Below, in pieces: positions 28,767 to 38,204 of a DNA stretch of 64,000 bases. The notes under the pieces are model-generated. The model saw nothing but the letters and a program-made list of their open reading frames with translations, ran no database searches and had not been told where the DNA came from. The position numbers and the translations under genes were made by a program. Numbering within the stretch: position 1 is the first letter of the stretch; each line of letters starts with the position of its first letter. The DNA is from Methylomonas rapida (GTDB lineage Bacteria; Pseudomonadota; Gammaproteobacteria; Methylococcales; Methylomonadaceae), in the NCBI RefSeq assembly GCF_024360925.2, contig NZ_CP113517.1, forward strand, positions 3,038,001-3,102,000. Direction: 5' to 3'.

Positions 28767-29642
28767 TTAATCGATAGCCCTGACACCACGGCACTTTGGA
28801 AATGCCGAACACCCCCAGAAAGCGTTACCTGTATTGGCGCCTTGTTTGGCTATTCGCTTTACCATGGCGCCACCGCATTTGGGACAAGAAGGAGTAGCTG
28901 GGATAATCTCGGGTTTAGCGGCATCAAAAATCTTTGGTGATATATCCGCTTGAGGTTGCTGAATTGATCGAGCTGTTTTCGCTTTTTCAATCATTCGACT
29001 AAGCTCTGAACCATCAATCAATTCGATATTTCGTCCTTTGGCAAAGGACTTTGCATCTTCTGTAAAACTGCCAGAAGTTACTACAAATCCTCCCGTTGCG
29101 CCTTGTGCCGCCATCACACCATACAGTTCACGCACAATGTTCACCGAAACTTTAAATGCTCGCCATTGCTTGCATTGAACCAAAAAAAGTTCGCCACCCT
29201 TCTTTAACATCAAGTCGATGCCGCCGTCTGCACCGCCGCCGCCTGTCTCGCTCACCGAATAACCTCTCATTCGGAACGCTTCACCAACCAGCAACTCAAA
29301 CTCTTGCCAGCTCAGACTCCGTAACGTATTGCCAGAACTATCGCGGCCCGTGACTAAAACTAATTCTTCCCGCTTACGTCTTCCCAAAAACGAAGCAATT
29401 GCACCAGCGATAAACACCAGTGGGAGAATATATTGCCCGTATACCGCCAGCATTTTCGTCACTTGGTCAACAACCATGTGGCCGATTTGCCCGGGTACTG
29501 CCGTCGTCGGTACTTCAGCAATCGCATAACGATGCAAAATGATGTAAGCAATGATGGCAAGTAGTGCTCCTACCCACCAAGGTAATACTGCTGTAATTTC
29601 GTACAAATCTTCAATTACAGTACTTTTCTTTCTTCTTGCCAT
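28767..29642 (-). CDS. Membrane-anchored Mrr-like restriction endonuclease with topoisomerase zinc finger
   Basis: 291 residues. Two N-terminal membrane helices (about 21-38 and 70-87), then an Mrr-type PD-(D/E)xK domain (WQEFELLVGEAFRMRGYSV; D143 in GGIDL; QCK at 156-158). A C-terminal single zinc ribbon of topoisomerase type follows (CPKCGG ... CSAFPKC). Such proteins cut modified DNA or act in phage defence. The membrane anchor suggests action near the injection site, which is inference. Confidence 0.82.
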   Translation of the reverse strand: MARRKKSTVIEDLYEITAVLPWWVGALLAIIAYIILHRYAIAEVPTTAVPGQIGHMVVDQVTKMLAVYGQYILPLVFIAGAIASFLGRRKREELVLVTGRDSSGNTLRSLSWQEFELLVGEAFRMRGYSVSETGGGGADGGIDLMLKKGGELFLVQCKQWRAFKVSVNIVRELYGVMAAQGATGGFVVTSGSFTEDAKSFAKGRNIELIDGSELSRMIEKAKTARSIQQPQADISPKIFDAAKPEIIPATPSCPKCGGAMVKRIAKQGANTGNAFWGCSAFPKCRGVRAID

Positions 29643-29669
29643 GATTCCCTTTATGCTAATGGAAACTAC

Positions 29670-29758
29670 TTAAATATCAACTTTATCGAAGTCAGGAAAT
29701 TTGACCTTCAACCATTCAATAATGGAACGCCATTTTGGTGTCGTAGGCTTACAGCTTG
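29670..29758 (-). pseudogene. C-terminal gene remnant beside a MITE
   Basis: An open frame without a start, ending at TAA 29670, reads KPTTPKWRSIIEWLKVKFPD and then FDKVDI. It looks like the last helix of a real protein. It is cut off by the miniature element at 29759 and is not in a continuous frame with the PIN fragment on the other side. Parent gene unknown. Confidence 0.4.
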
Positions 29759-29838
29759 GTTGGGTACGCATCACGTACCATCTTTCTTTCGGTACAATAC
29801 CTTCTAAAACTTCTAAATGTGCGCGATGCGTACCCTAC
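29759..29838. repeat. MITE-like element with 11-bp terminal repeats
   Basis: GGGTACGCATC at 29762 is perfectly repeated in reverse as GATGCGTACCC at 29825-29835, with ~50 bp between. A partial match (GCTGCGTACCCTAC) lies at 28649. The shape is that of a short non-coding transposable repeat. It separates the PIN-gene start from unrelated sequence. Confidence 0.6.
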
Positions 29839-29931
29839 TGCTAGCGCGCCTCGAACGTAATCGGTCAAAACCTTTAGGCAGTCAATCTTGCCGAGGAAAA
29901 TAATCGGGCTGGTATTAAGTACGACTTTCAC
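29836..29931 (-). pseudogene. Truncated DUF3368/PIN toxin gene
   Basis: The first ~28 residues (MKVVLNTSPIIFLGKIDCLK) match the start of DUF3368 PIN-domain toxins, with the first catalytic Asp replaced by Asn in LNTSP as is common in that family. The frame then enters the MITE at 29838 and loses all later PIN motifs. It lies directly after a UPF0175 antitoxin gene, its usual partner. Non-functional. Confidence 0.65.
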
Positions 29932-29935
29932 AGTG

Positions 29936-30178
29936 TTAAAGCTTGTCGACAGTTTGCATATCTTCTAACACGCATTCTTCAGTCAAGATGTAGCCTTGGT
30001 TAAAGTGCTCCATCAAGCGGCTTTTAAAGCTTTCAAAATCCAAGCCGGCCAACTGTGCGGCACTGGCAAAGCTAATTTTACGGGCATGATATAGGCTAGC
30101 CGCTAGAAAAAACTCTGCCGCAGCGTTGCCCAGCGGCTGTAATATGTCATCAAATTCGGGCTGAAGCTGGATATTCAT
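29936..30178 (-). CDS. UPF0175-family antitoxin
   Basis: 80 residues. The pattern AAEFFLAASLYHARKISFASAAQLAGLDFESFKSRL is the helix-turn-helix of UPF0175 proteins, which pair with DUF3368 PIN toxins. AGGACGA lies before ATG 30178. Its toxin gene downstream is broken, leaving an orphan antitoxin. Confidence 0.75.
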   Translation of the reverse strand: MNIQLQPEFDDILQPLGNAAAEFFLAASLYHARKISFASAAQLAGLDFESFKSRLMEHFNQGYILTEECVLEDMQTVDKL

Positions 30179-30187
30179 AATATCGTC

Positions 30188-30431
30188 CTATTCAAATAAA
30201 AGACTTAAAAGGTCATCTCGCGTTAGATTAAAATGCTGTGCAACATCGTTCAATATCGCCGATAACATGCCCGTTTTTAACGGATTATGAGCCGGAATGG
30301 TTATATGATGCTCACCTTTTTCTAATGTCGTTAACCGCATGTGGCTACCTGTTTGCCGCGTTATTTGGTAGCCTAAAAACTGCTAATCTTTTAGCAAGCA
30401 ATATGCCTGTTAGATCGCGAGGCAATTTCAT
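30188..30431 (-). pseudogene. hicA-like toxin gene with a frameshift
   Basis: Frame 1 reads MKLPRDLTGILLAKRLAVF from ATG 30431; after a shift near 30375 the second frame reads LGYQITRQTGSHMRLTTLEK and continues to a HicA-type end (DLLSLLFE, stop at 30188). The conserved TGSH core is present, but no single frame joins the halves. It overlaps the hicB-like gene by four bases. The toxin is presumably inactive unless the shift is a sequencing error. Confidence 0.7.
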
Positions 30432-30634
30432 GCCGCAATCACTTCATCACGGACAAAATGCAAACGAATAATGCTTGGCTTTTCGTCTGACTCGAAATGG
30501 CAGGCGACCGCATCTCGTACATAAGTATGCAGTTGTTCAACATCATCCGCTTCGGTGTAAATTGAATAACCAAGCGCTTTTGCAATAAAACCGCCCTCTG
30601 CGGCTTCTTCTACAACAAAAATTATTTCGTTCAT
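30428..30634 (-). CDS. HicB-like antitoxin
   Basis: 68 residues from ATG 30634. The pattern MNEIIFVVEEAAEGGFIAKA with VRDAVACHFESDEKPSIIRLHFVRDE is a common short family, often misnamed 2-oxoisovalerate dehydrogenase, that pairs with HicA-like genes. A longer frame begins at 30727 but the family starts at MNEI. Coupled to the frameshifted hicA remnant by ATGA. Confidence 0.7.
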   Translation of the reverse strand: MNEIIFVVEEAAEGGFIAKALGYSIYTEADDVEQLHTYVRDAVACHFESDEKPSIIRLHFVRDEVIAA

Positions 30635-30734
30635 TTGCGCATCATCTAAGTTGATTTTTTTAATAAAAAGCGCTTCGCGATCAAAAGCTGTGTAATCGTC
30701 ACGAAACATCGCTCCAGAGTATTCCAATAGTAAC

Positions 30735-30832
30735 TATTCACCTCCCCCTTTGAAAAAGGGGGATTGAGCGGGATTTATTCAAAAAATCTCCCCTATCCCC
30801 TCTTTTTCTAAGAGGGGGACTGAACAGTTACT
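30735..30832. repeat. Dispersed-type intergenic repeat with G-run palindromes
   Basis: CCCCCTTTGAAAAAGGGGGA (30746-30765) is a near-perfect hairpin. A second related one, CCTCTTTTTCTAAGAGGGGG, follows. The whole stretch resembles the short interspersed repeats seen between genes in many gammaproteobacteria. No second full copy lies in this window. Confidence 0.5.
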
Positions 30833-30877
30833 TCCAATATTTTTGTGCTTTATTCTGTTACGAATCACTTTTAAATA

Positions 30878-31083
30878 TTAACCTTCGCTAGCTAATTCCT
30901 GCATCAATCTAGCCAAAATGTCTTGCCTTAAGGCTTTGTCCTCTTTTGCTAAATTCAGTTCCGCTATCTTGGCATCGGCTTGTTGTTTGAGCTTTTCGGT
31001 AATATAGGCAATTTCACTATATTCTCCCTGTTCGCTAACGATGCGGATTAAAGTCGCTTGGCTGCCAACATGAGCTATTGTCA
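30878..31083 (-). pseudogene. C-terminal remnant of the SspC-like ATPase gene
   Basis: An open frame entering from the IS256 end reads TIAHVGSQATLIRIVSEQGE and ends at 30878 after LMQELASEG. No ribosome site precedes it. It lies on the same strand as the ATPase gene at 33845-37079, which itself runs into the opposite end of the IS without a natural stop. I infer both are parts of one gene split by the insertion. No clear target duplication is visible, so a small rearrangement is possible. Confidence 0.6.
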
Positions 31084-31186
31084 AATCTGGTGTTCAGTGG
31101 TTGATCAAGCGGCGATCCGGTCAGTGGTATCGACTTCAATGCCGTCCTTGAATGGGACACCGGCAATCACTTTGGCGAGATAATCG

Positions 31187-32581
31187 GGCTCTTCCGTATT
31201 TCGCGGAGTAGCCCCGACATATAGGGTTATGCATAACCGAACAACCGTCTCCCTTCGATATCAAGCCAGATATGCTGAAACAGGCGGACGGTATTGTAAA
31301 TGCCAAAGCAGCGTCGTTTGATGCTTTTGATTTTGTTGTTAAGCCCTTCAACAAAGCCACTGGTTTCCCGGCGAATGAAATAGTTGGTGATTTCATTTCG
31401 CCAGTTTTGATAGGTTTTGACAAACGCATCAAAGCCCTTCAACTTCAAGACTTTGATATGCTCCATCCAGCGATCCAAGGCTTTTTCGGCCTCAGCCTTA
31501 TTGAGTCGGCGCTCAAAAATACCCGTCAAAAGCTCCCGTTGGATATAGACTTCTCGCAAAATGGGGGCTTGCTGGAATAGAAAAAGCAAAACGGTTTGCT
31601 GATCGGCAGAGAGTTCCATCCAGCGCTTCCGAAAAGCCCACATCGCGCCTTTCAGCTTGGCATAATCCTCGGCAGACAGGGTATTCTTGAGTTTTTTCAT
31701 TTCCGCCTTGCGGACCTGGTCGGCGCCGTCTCGATAATGCTTGGCGACATGGAAGCGATCAACCACCACCTCGACGCCGGGCAATGTCTCATAGACGGCG
31801 TTGCGATACCCTTCATACATGTCCACGCAGACGCGTTGTAACGCGTGTTGCTGTGCCTCGGGAATATTCTGCAAAAAGGCTTTAACCGTTTCTTTTTTGC
31901 GGTCGGGCAGCACCGCCAGAATCCGCTTATGGTCCTCGGTATCGATAGCCGACACGATGACCACAAAATCTTGATGCCCTTTTTTCAAAGCGATTTCATC
32001 CAGTCCCAGCAAGCGAATGCCTTGGATGGCAGACCAATCAACTTGTTGGGCCACGTGCCGATTGATAATCCCTTCCGCCGCTTCGGCGCTGATGCCGTGC
32101 TTCACGTCCATGTCGGTCACGCTGCTGTTGATCAATTCACGCAATATCCACTGCTCATACGCTTTGGTATGGGGGCTTTTCCAGTTATACCAGCCACATT
32201 GTTGCGTGGTCGTCGGACCTTTGGGGCAGTCAGGGCATCGATAGCGCTTGGGGGTTAGCTTGATCCAAACCGGCCGATCGAAAATCGACAAATGACGCAA
32301 GGTGATTTCTCTGCCATAGCCATAAAACTTATCGATCCTCTGGCCGCATTGATGGCAGGTTGCACTGGTTAACGTACTACTGACCGTGATGATGAACTCG
32401 CCTTTGGCGGTGGTTTCAACTTTTTCGATACAAACATCAGGTATATCCAGCGGTATTTGAAGTAGCGACTGTGTCATCACGATACTCCAGCGTTAAATTG
32501 TCGACCTTAGCAAAACTCACTGTGGCAGGCAAAGACTATAGCACTACATGTAGTGGTTTCTCCGCAAAATACGGAAGAGCC
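31187..32581 (-). mobile_element. Complete ISL3-family element
   Basis: Terminal inverted repeats GGCTCTTCCGTATTT (31187 onward; reverse complement ending at 32581) match over ~27 bases with three differences. An 8-bp target duplication GATAATCG lies at 31179-31186 and 32582-32589. Length 1395 bp. A second copy begins before the window and ends at 258 in opposite orientation. Confidence 0.95.
31227..32480 (-). CDS. ISL3-family transposase
   Basis: 417 residues, full length. N-terminal zinc-binding module (CHQCGQRI ... RCPDC), helix-turn-helix (TDMDVKHGISAEAAEGIINR) and the ISL3 DDE domain (GLDEIALKKGHQDFVVIV, VCVDMYEGYRNAV, and the C-terminal GFVEGLNNKIKSIKRR containing the Glu). Intact, with both element ends and a target duplication, so likely active recently. 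Confidence 0.93.
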   Translation of the reverse strand: MMTQSLLQIPLDIPDVCIEKVETTAKGEFIITVSSTLTSATCHQCGQRIDKFYGYGREITLRHLSIFDRPVWIKLTPKRYRCPDCPKGPTTTQQCGWYNWKSPHTKAYEQWILRELINSSVTDMDVKHGISAEAAEGIINRHVAQQVDWSAIQGIRLLGLDEIALKKGHQDFVVIVSAIDTEDHKRILAVLPDRKKETVKAFLQNIPEAQQHALQRVCVDMYEGYRNAVYETLPGVEVVVDRFHVAKHYRDGADQVRKAEMKKLKNTLSAEDYAKLKGAMWAFRKRWMELSADQQTVLLFLFQQAPILREVYIQRELLTGIFERRLNKAEAEKALDRWMEHIKVLKLKGFDAFVKTYQNWRNEITNYFIRRETSGFVEGLNNKIKSIKRRCFGIYNTVRLFQHIWLDIEGRRLFGYA

Positions 32582-33824
32582 GATAATCGAATCCTCGTTG
32601 GCGCCGCCAGGTTTTTTCGGCTGATTGTCCTAGCTTAAACAGCATGTGCAGCATCCCGTCCCGCGACAGGCAGCCCTTGGCTCGCGTGGTCCGGTGGCGG
32701 ATGGTGGCGAAGGTCGATTCAATCGGGTTGGTCGTGCGAATACTTTGCCAGTGCTGGGCCGGGAAATCATAGAACGCCAGCAGTTCGCCCCGGTCTTTGT
32801 ACAAGCACTCAACCGCTTTGGGATATTTGGCGTCATAGAGCGCGGCGAACTGGTCGAAGGCGCGTTCGGCATTCTTCTGGGTGTCGGCTTGCCAAATGTC
32901 GTATAGCGACTGCTTCATCTTGGGTTGCACCGATTGCGGGGCGCGATTCAGCACATTGTTCATTTTATGAATCCAGCAGCGCTGTTGTCGGGTGTCGCTG
33001 TACACTTCGTCCAACGCCGCCCAGAACCCCATCGCTCCGTCGCCGATGGCCAACTTAGGGGCATTCATGCCGCGCGCCTTCAGACCCAGCAGTACTTCCC
33101 GCCAACTCTGCGTCGATTCGCGTACCCCGTCTTCAATGGCCAGAAAGCGCTTTTCGCCGCGCTCATTGACGCCAATGATGACCAAGGCACACAGCTTGGC
33201 GTCTTCCGCCCGCAGGCCGCTGTAAATGCCGTCGGCCCAGATATAGACCCATTGATCGCGATCCAGGCGGGTCGTTCGCCAGTCGGCATATTCCGACGCC
33301 CACTCACGTTTTAAGCGTGCCACGGTGCTGGCCGACAAACCCTTGGCTTCCGTGCCAACCAACACTTCCAGCGCCGCTTCCATTTCACCGGTTGAAATGC
33401 CTTTCAGGTACAGCCAGGGCAAGGCCGCCGACAGAGAACGGGTTTTACGCACATACGGCGGCACTAATGCCGAACGGAACGTGGCGCCCTGGCCGTCTTT
33501 CGCCCGGACCTTCGGCACCTTCACAGGCACCGGGCCGATGCCGGTCTGAATCTCGCGTTCCGGCTGGTAACCGTTGCGGACGACGGCTGCTCGGCCATCG
33601 TTTAGCGTCCTTTCGCTGAAGGCTTCCATATAGGCCGCCAATTCGGCTTCGATCGCTTGTTCAATCAGCTTGCGAGCCCCTTGTCGGATCAGATCGGTCA
33701 ACGGATCGGCGTTCTCTTCTCGACTCGACAGGTCGATTACATTACTCTTCTTCATCGTGGCGTATCCTTTGGGTTTGATTGTTTTGTTTGGTCACAAATA
33801 ATCAACCAGATACGCCGCTTCTCT

Positions 33825-36800
33825 TCAACTCCAAACACCAGATTCAGTTATAGCTCTGCCAACATCGGCTTTTTGTTGTTCGGCGTGTACTACTGCTAAT
33901 TCTTTTAAACGCTCGCTGAATTCGCGCAGACGATAATCGGCTTGCGTGATATTGTTTGGCTTCCATTTATCCGGCGGTGCGCTACCTAAAAACGCGGCAA
34001 CCGATTCCAACCAGCCTTGGTCGGTATCCTTTTCGTTTTGCAGCCTTATGATGAAGGCTTTGAGCCCTTGCCCATCAACGGTGTATTTTTCCAGACCCGC
34101 ATAACGTTGGTTAAGCGCATGTCTTAGTGTGCTGATCTCTTCCTGTTCGCTCAGTTCAAAGGCTTGGCAGAGCTGGCGTTTAAACTGGGACAATAACTTC
34201 TGATAAGCTTTATTCAGGATATTTAGGCACTCGACCAGCACATTCAGAAAATCGTTCGGGTTACTGCCGTTAAAGTGTTGCTCGTCGGTATAGGGGGGGA
34301 AACCACAAGCTTCCGGTAATTCCTTAAACAATAATTGCATCGGACTTTGCGTGCTTTGGAACGCGTCGCGCACCGCCAACGCTTTTGGGTCCAATTCCCG
34401 CGTGGCTAAGGTGTAAGCCGGCAATTGATGGATGAATTTTGCCAATGGTTTAACGATGTCGAGTAGGGTGCTATTTTCCGGCGACTTACCCACCAATCTT
34501 TCTAGATATTGATTAAACAAATCGGCACGAACTCCACTAAAGTCAAACGCTTCAACAGCAAATAACTCGGGACGCTTTAATAAGATTTCGAAATGCTCTT
34601 GCGTTACATGCGGGCAAAAAACGCCACTTTCGTAGAGTGCCAATGAACGCTGGTTAGCGAGAAAATACCCGACAAAAATCAGCGATGACACGCCTTTTTG
34701 CACACCATAAGGCGGTTGTTCTATCAGCTTATAGATGTCGACAAGCGGCTGCGGACGCTGACTGCTTTTTAATTGTTCATCGATCGCTTGCCATAGGTCA
34801 TAAAATCGATATTTGTTAGTCGGACTTGGATTAATGAATTGCCACACACCATTGTGTAGTTCATGAATACCCGGTTCTTTGAATACCGCACGATAAATGG
34901 TTTTTTCAGGGGGGTATTTTTTAGGATCGAATCCCAAGTCTTCCAAATGGGGGTTAGACAATAAAGCCGCTACCAGTTTATTTTTTGCGGCATTGGCTTG
35001 TCCCGAGGTTTTGTCGCGGTTGATCAGTTCGTTTTTAATCAACGGTGCTTTATTAAAAACCGTCTCCAAAACCCTTGAGAGTAAGGTTTGCAGGTTCTTT
35101 TTGCTGTTCAGGAGCGTTTGAGCGCCTTTCCAATACCAGTCAAAAGACTCGGGCTGTTCCAAATAGGCATTGAGTAGATCGAGTTCTAAGCGGTTCACCG
35201 TTTGGAGTCGATCTTTCAGTTCTCGTTGCGAAACGGGGTCTGACTTTAATTCCGCCCGTTCGCTTTGAATTTTTTCCAACGCAATCGCTTCGGAAACCAC
35301 TTGTTTGATTTGCGCGGCGTTATCGCATAAGACGTAGATCGTGAGTGGGTCAGGGTAAGTCCTGACTTTTTCACCGAATATCTCGCGTTCGTCTTGCCCT
35401 TCCGCCAAAAAGAAAACGACCCTGGGTTGGTCGACACTTTCGAAAAAATCATTCCGCGTTGTAACGTCTGCATAAAAGGGCTGAAAATAGCGCAATACGC
35501 TGCTGGTTATGGAGTACCTGCGGGCGACGACCGGCATCAGCTGGTTTCGATGTGTCAGTGCCTCAGCCAAATTGACGCGACCAAGCTTTTGTGTCGTTTC
35601 GATAATGGCGGCATCAAGGTCAAAATCACTACCTTCCCATACCCGATATTCCGAGCTGTATTTGCGATAGTTGATAATGGATTTAGCCTGCAGATTCCTA
35701 AGCATTTGCTCCACATCGACCGATTTTGGGAAACACAGGGTTAATATTTCCTGACTGGCTTTAAATCCTGTTTGACGGCCAATGATATTAAATAGGCCGA
35801 TGGTTTTTAATAATTGAATTTCCCGAGCTTCGGCATCGCCCAACCGTTCCGTAGCAGTGATGACTTCTGCCCAGCGTCTGTGGGTTGCATGATCCGTGGT
35901 AGCCGAAGGTTGATTTTCTATGAAATATTCAAAGATTTCCCAGGGCAATACCCAGTCACCCACATGTTGTATTCGACTTAAGCTGTCTTTAAAACCAAAG
36001 TATTCCTGACTGCCGAGATAGCTGAACAGGGTTCTTTCGTTTTGAGCGACTTTTTGACACAGCGTCGGTAATAACAGTGTCGCAATCGGATGTAGGGGAT
36101 AACATTTTGTCAGAACGTCTATGGCCGCATCTGCCGACAATCCTGACAGGAGGGCGTTTTGTTCGGCTAATACGCCTACGATTTCGGTGACCTGTTCCTG
36201 AATGTCTTGCCGGGCTGCCGGTGTTAATTGGCTGTGAAAAGCCGCCGATATGACTCTTAATGTTTGTTCCGTTGACTCCAGAAACGGCACATTTTCGAAC
36301 CGCCCCTGTACTTTTAACCATTCCTGTTTTTGTACTTCGGCAAGACCTCTTGAGTATTGTTCGAAGGCTTGATGCATCAATACCACGAGCAGGATGTTGG
36401 CATCCCCGCCTTCAACACATAATTCGCCTAGTGCTTGCAGCAAAAAGATGTCATTGCTACCCTGATGGCGGGCCTCGTATTCCAGAAATTTTCCCAGCTC
36501 ATCGATGACGATCAAAATGCCTTTGCCAGAAACATGGCTCACGGCCTCGCGCAGTTTTTTTAACAGTTCGATAATTCCACTGGTTGTTTGTGTTTGGTGT
36601 CTTGCTTGCTCTAGGTCGTGGACGATTGAAGACCTGCCTTTTGGTTCAATTTCTTCGAAATAGCCGACCGCAGCTTGGTATAGCGCTTGAACGAACCGCT
36701 TGCTCAATGACTCGGGGCTACCGGTTAATAGCACTATGCAATAGGCATTAGAGTCGTGTGTGCAGGCGGTAAATTTTTCCGCGACTTCCGGATTGTGTCG

Positions 36801-37079
36801 CTGCAAAATTTCTTCGGCAAGTACGCTGTTTGTGCGTTCCTGGTTTTCTAAAAGATGCGCCAGAAACGCAGCAAACGACGACTTGCCCGATCCATACGGC
36901 CCAACTAAAGACCATGCTCTAGGCATCGCCTTTTGGTTAAATGTTTGTGCGATTTTGTCTAAAGTTTGAACGGCACGGGATGTTGGAATATAAGCCCTAA
37001 GAACATCGCTTGACTCGGCATCTCGTTCTAAGTTGATAGAACGGGTGTAATGGGTGTCTACTTGTACAATATCTTTCAT
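33825..37079 (-). pseudogene. sspC: SspC-like P-loop ATPase, 3' end cut by IS256
   Basis: About 1080 residues remain. Walker A GPYGSGKSS at 60-68 and a Walker B-like LIVIDELGKFLEYE near 190, then long helical regions with no other domain I recognise. Large ATPases of this kind follow the DUF4007 nickase (SspB) in single-strand phosphorothioation (Ssp) loci. The frame enters the IS256 end at 33844 and stops at 33825 after five foreign residues. The likely missing C-terminus (~67 residues) lies at 30878-31083. BREX-like BrxC ATPases are an alternative relative. Confidence 0.7.
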
Positions 37080-37089
37080 ATCGCCGCCA

Positions 37090-38010
37090 TCACCGGGTAG
37101 GTTGATAATAAGACCTAAGAAAAGTCAGGGACTCGGTCGTGTTATCTTGCCGGTAAAGCTGATTGACGCCAGCGGTTTCATTGATTTGAAAAATGTCGGG
37201 GTATGCTTTCACTAAATTTTCTAATTTTGCCAACAAGGCGCTTTCTGTCAGTCTGAATATGCTTCCCAGTGCAATCCCATTTTTTGGGCCGTACATTAGA
37301 TCGGCAATTGGAAGATATTCGGTCTGTCGTTGATTAAATATTTCGTTGGCGGCATAGCCAACCAGTTCTATCGGTAAACTCGATTGCAAATTGCCATAGG
37401 AACGGTAAATGTGTAGGTCTTCTACAGCAGTAACCAGTTTTAGAGAGGCTAATGGCGAATCCAAGCTTTCTTCAATCAATTTAGCATTGCCTTTAGAGGG
37501 GCAATACATCCGCAATATCATTGCAACTTCTTGTTTTACGGTTCTTTCCGAGTGCTTGCCATTCAGGTTGTTACGCACAAACTCAGCTAACGTTTCCATG
37601 GCATCATCAGTCGTAAACTCGGCCTTATGGTAACAATTGAAAAACCAATACCAGGCTGTAGCCAGTTCCGCATTCGTGGCCAATTGCCAATGAATAAGCC
37701 AAAGCGTGGCTTCGTCTTCAAGATAAGGATCCCAGCCATTGTCAGAAAGAATGGCTTCGCCAAGCGCTGATGATTCTAAGCCTTCGTCTGTATCCAGCAA
37801 CATAGCGCTGGCTCTCAACCAGTATTTGATGGCGTTGACCATGTTTTTACCGACGCCGAGTTCTATCGTCGCTTCGTCAGAAGAAAATATGGATTGGTTT
37901 TTTTTGAAAGCCTGAAATCCTTTGGTTAACCATGAATAACGGAGTGCGAATGTTTCATGTCGACCGAATGATGCTTTTTTAGGATTAAGCGGCTTGAGCA
38001 GACTGTCCAT
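37090..38010 (-). CDS. sspB: DUF4007 protein, SspB-like
   Basis: 306 residues from ATG 38010; the longer frame from TTG 38157 has an atypical N-terminus. The DUF4007 signature is at the start (KKASFGRHETFALRYSWLTKG) and is followed by VGKNMVNAIKYWLRA. SspB is the DNA-nicking component of the SspABCD phosphorothioation system. The ATPase gene starts 10 bases downstream, so the two form an operon. The PAPS-reductase-like partner (SspD) is absent from the window. Confidence 0.82.
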   Translation of the reverse strand: MDSLLKPLNPKKASFGRHETFALRYSWLTKGFQAFKKNQSIFSSDEATIELGVGKNMVNAIKYWLRASAMLLDTDEGLESSALGEAILSDNGWDPYLEDEATLWLIHWQLATNAELATAWYWFFNCYHKAEFTTDDAMETLAEFVRNNLNGKHSERTVKQEVAMILRMYCPSKGNAKLIEESLDSPLASLKLVTAVEDLHIYRSYGNLQSSLPIELVGYAANEIFNQRQTEYLPIADLMYGPKNGIALGSIFRLTESALLAKLENLVKAYPDIFQINETAGVNQLYRQDNTTESLTFLRSYYQPTR

Positions 38011-38204
38011 GTATAAAATTATTAGGAGGTATAAATGCCAAAATTTAGCGATTGCTGCGTTCAACGCGCACTCGTCTTCTCTTAATTCTAACATCCACCA
38101 AGGTCGAGGCTGCCGTGTTTTTGCGTACTTAATCCCAATAAACACTCCGCATCGCAATATTAATACCCCTTAGTCAACAACGAAATCAGTCGCGTCACCG
38201 CTGC

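Larger units (their letters stand above)
31105..33755 (-). pseudogene. IS256 transposase split by ISL3
   Basis: Mutator-type DDE transposase. Segment 33755-32582 gives most of the protein: YIWADGIYSGLRAED with the first Asp, CWIHKMNNVLNRAPQ and the late catalytic Glu near TNPIESTFATIRHRT. After removal of ISL3 and one copy of GATAATCG, the frame continues exactly at 31178 to give LAKVIAGVPFKDGIEV and a stop at 31105. The uninterrupted protein would be 415 residues. As it stands, the C-terminus is replaced by ISL3 end sequence. Confidence 0.88.
31084..33844 (-). mobile_element. IS256-family element, interrupted by ISL3
   Basis: Terminal repeats AATCTGGTGTT (31084 onward) and its reverse complement ending at 33844 are imperfect over ~35 bases. 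The internal transposase gene is split by the ISL3 copy at 31187-32581, which is flanked by an 8-bp duplication. The IS256 element in turn interrupts the SspC-like ATPase gene. No obvious duplication flanks the IS256 ends. Confidence 0.8.

Noticed and set aside
30735..30832. CRISPR-like direct repeats
   Set aside because: Two related palindromic units only, without regular spacers; an intergenic repeat rather than an array.
31075..33853. Target duplication of the IS256 element
   Set aside because: Flanks CTATTGTCA and CAGTTATAG do not match directly; no duplication can be claimed.
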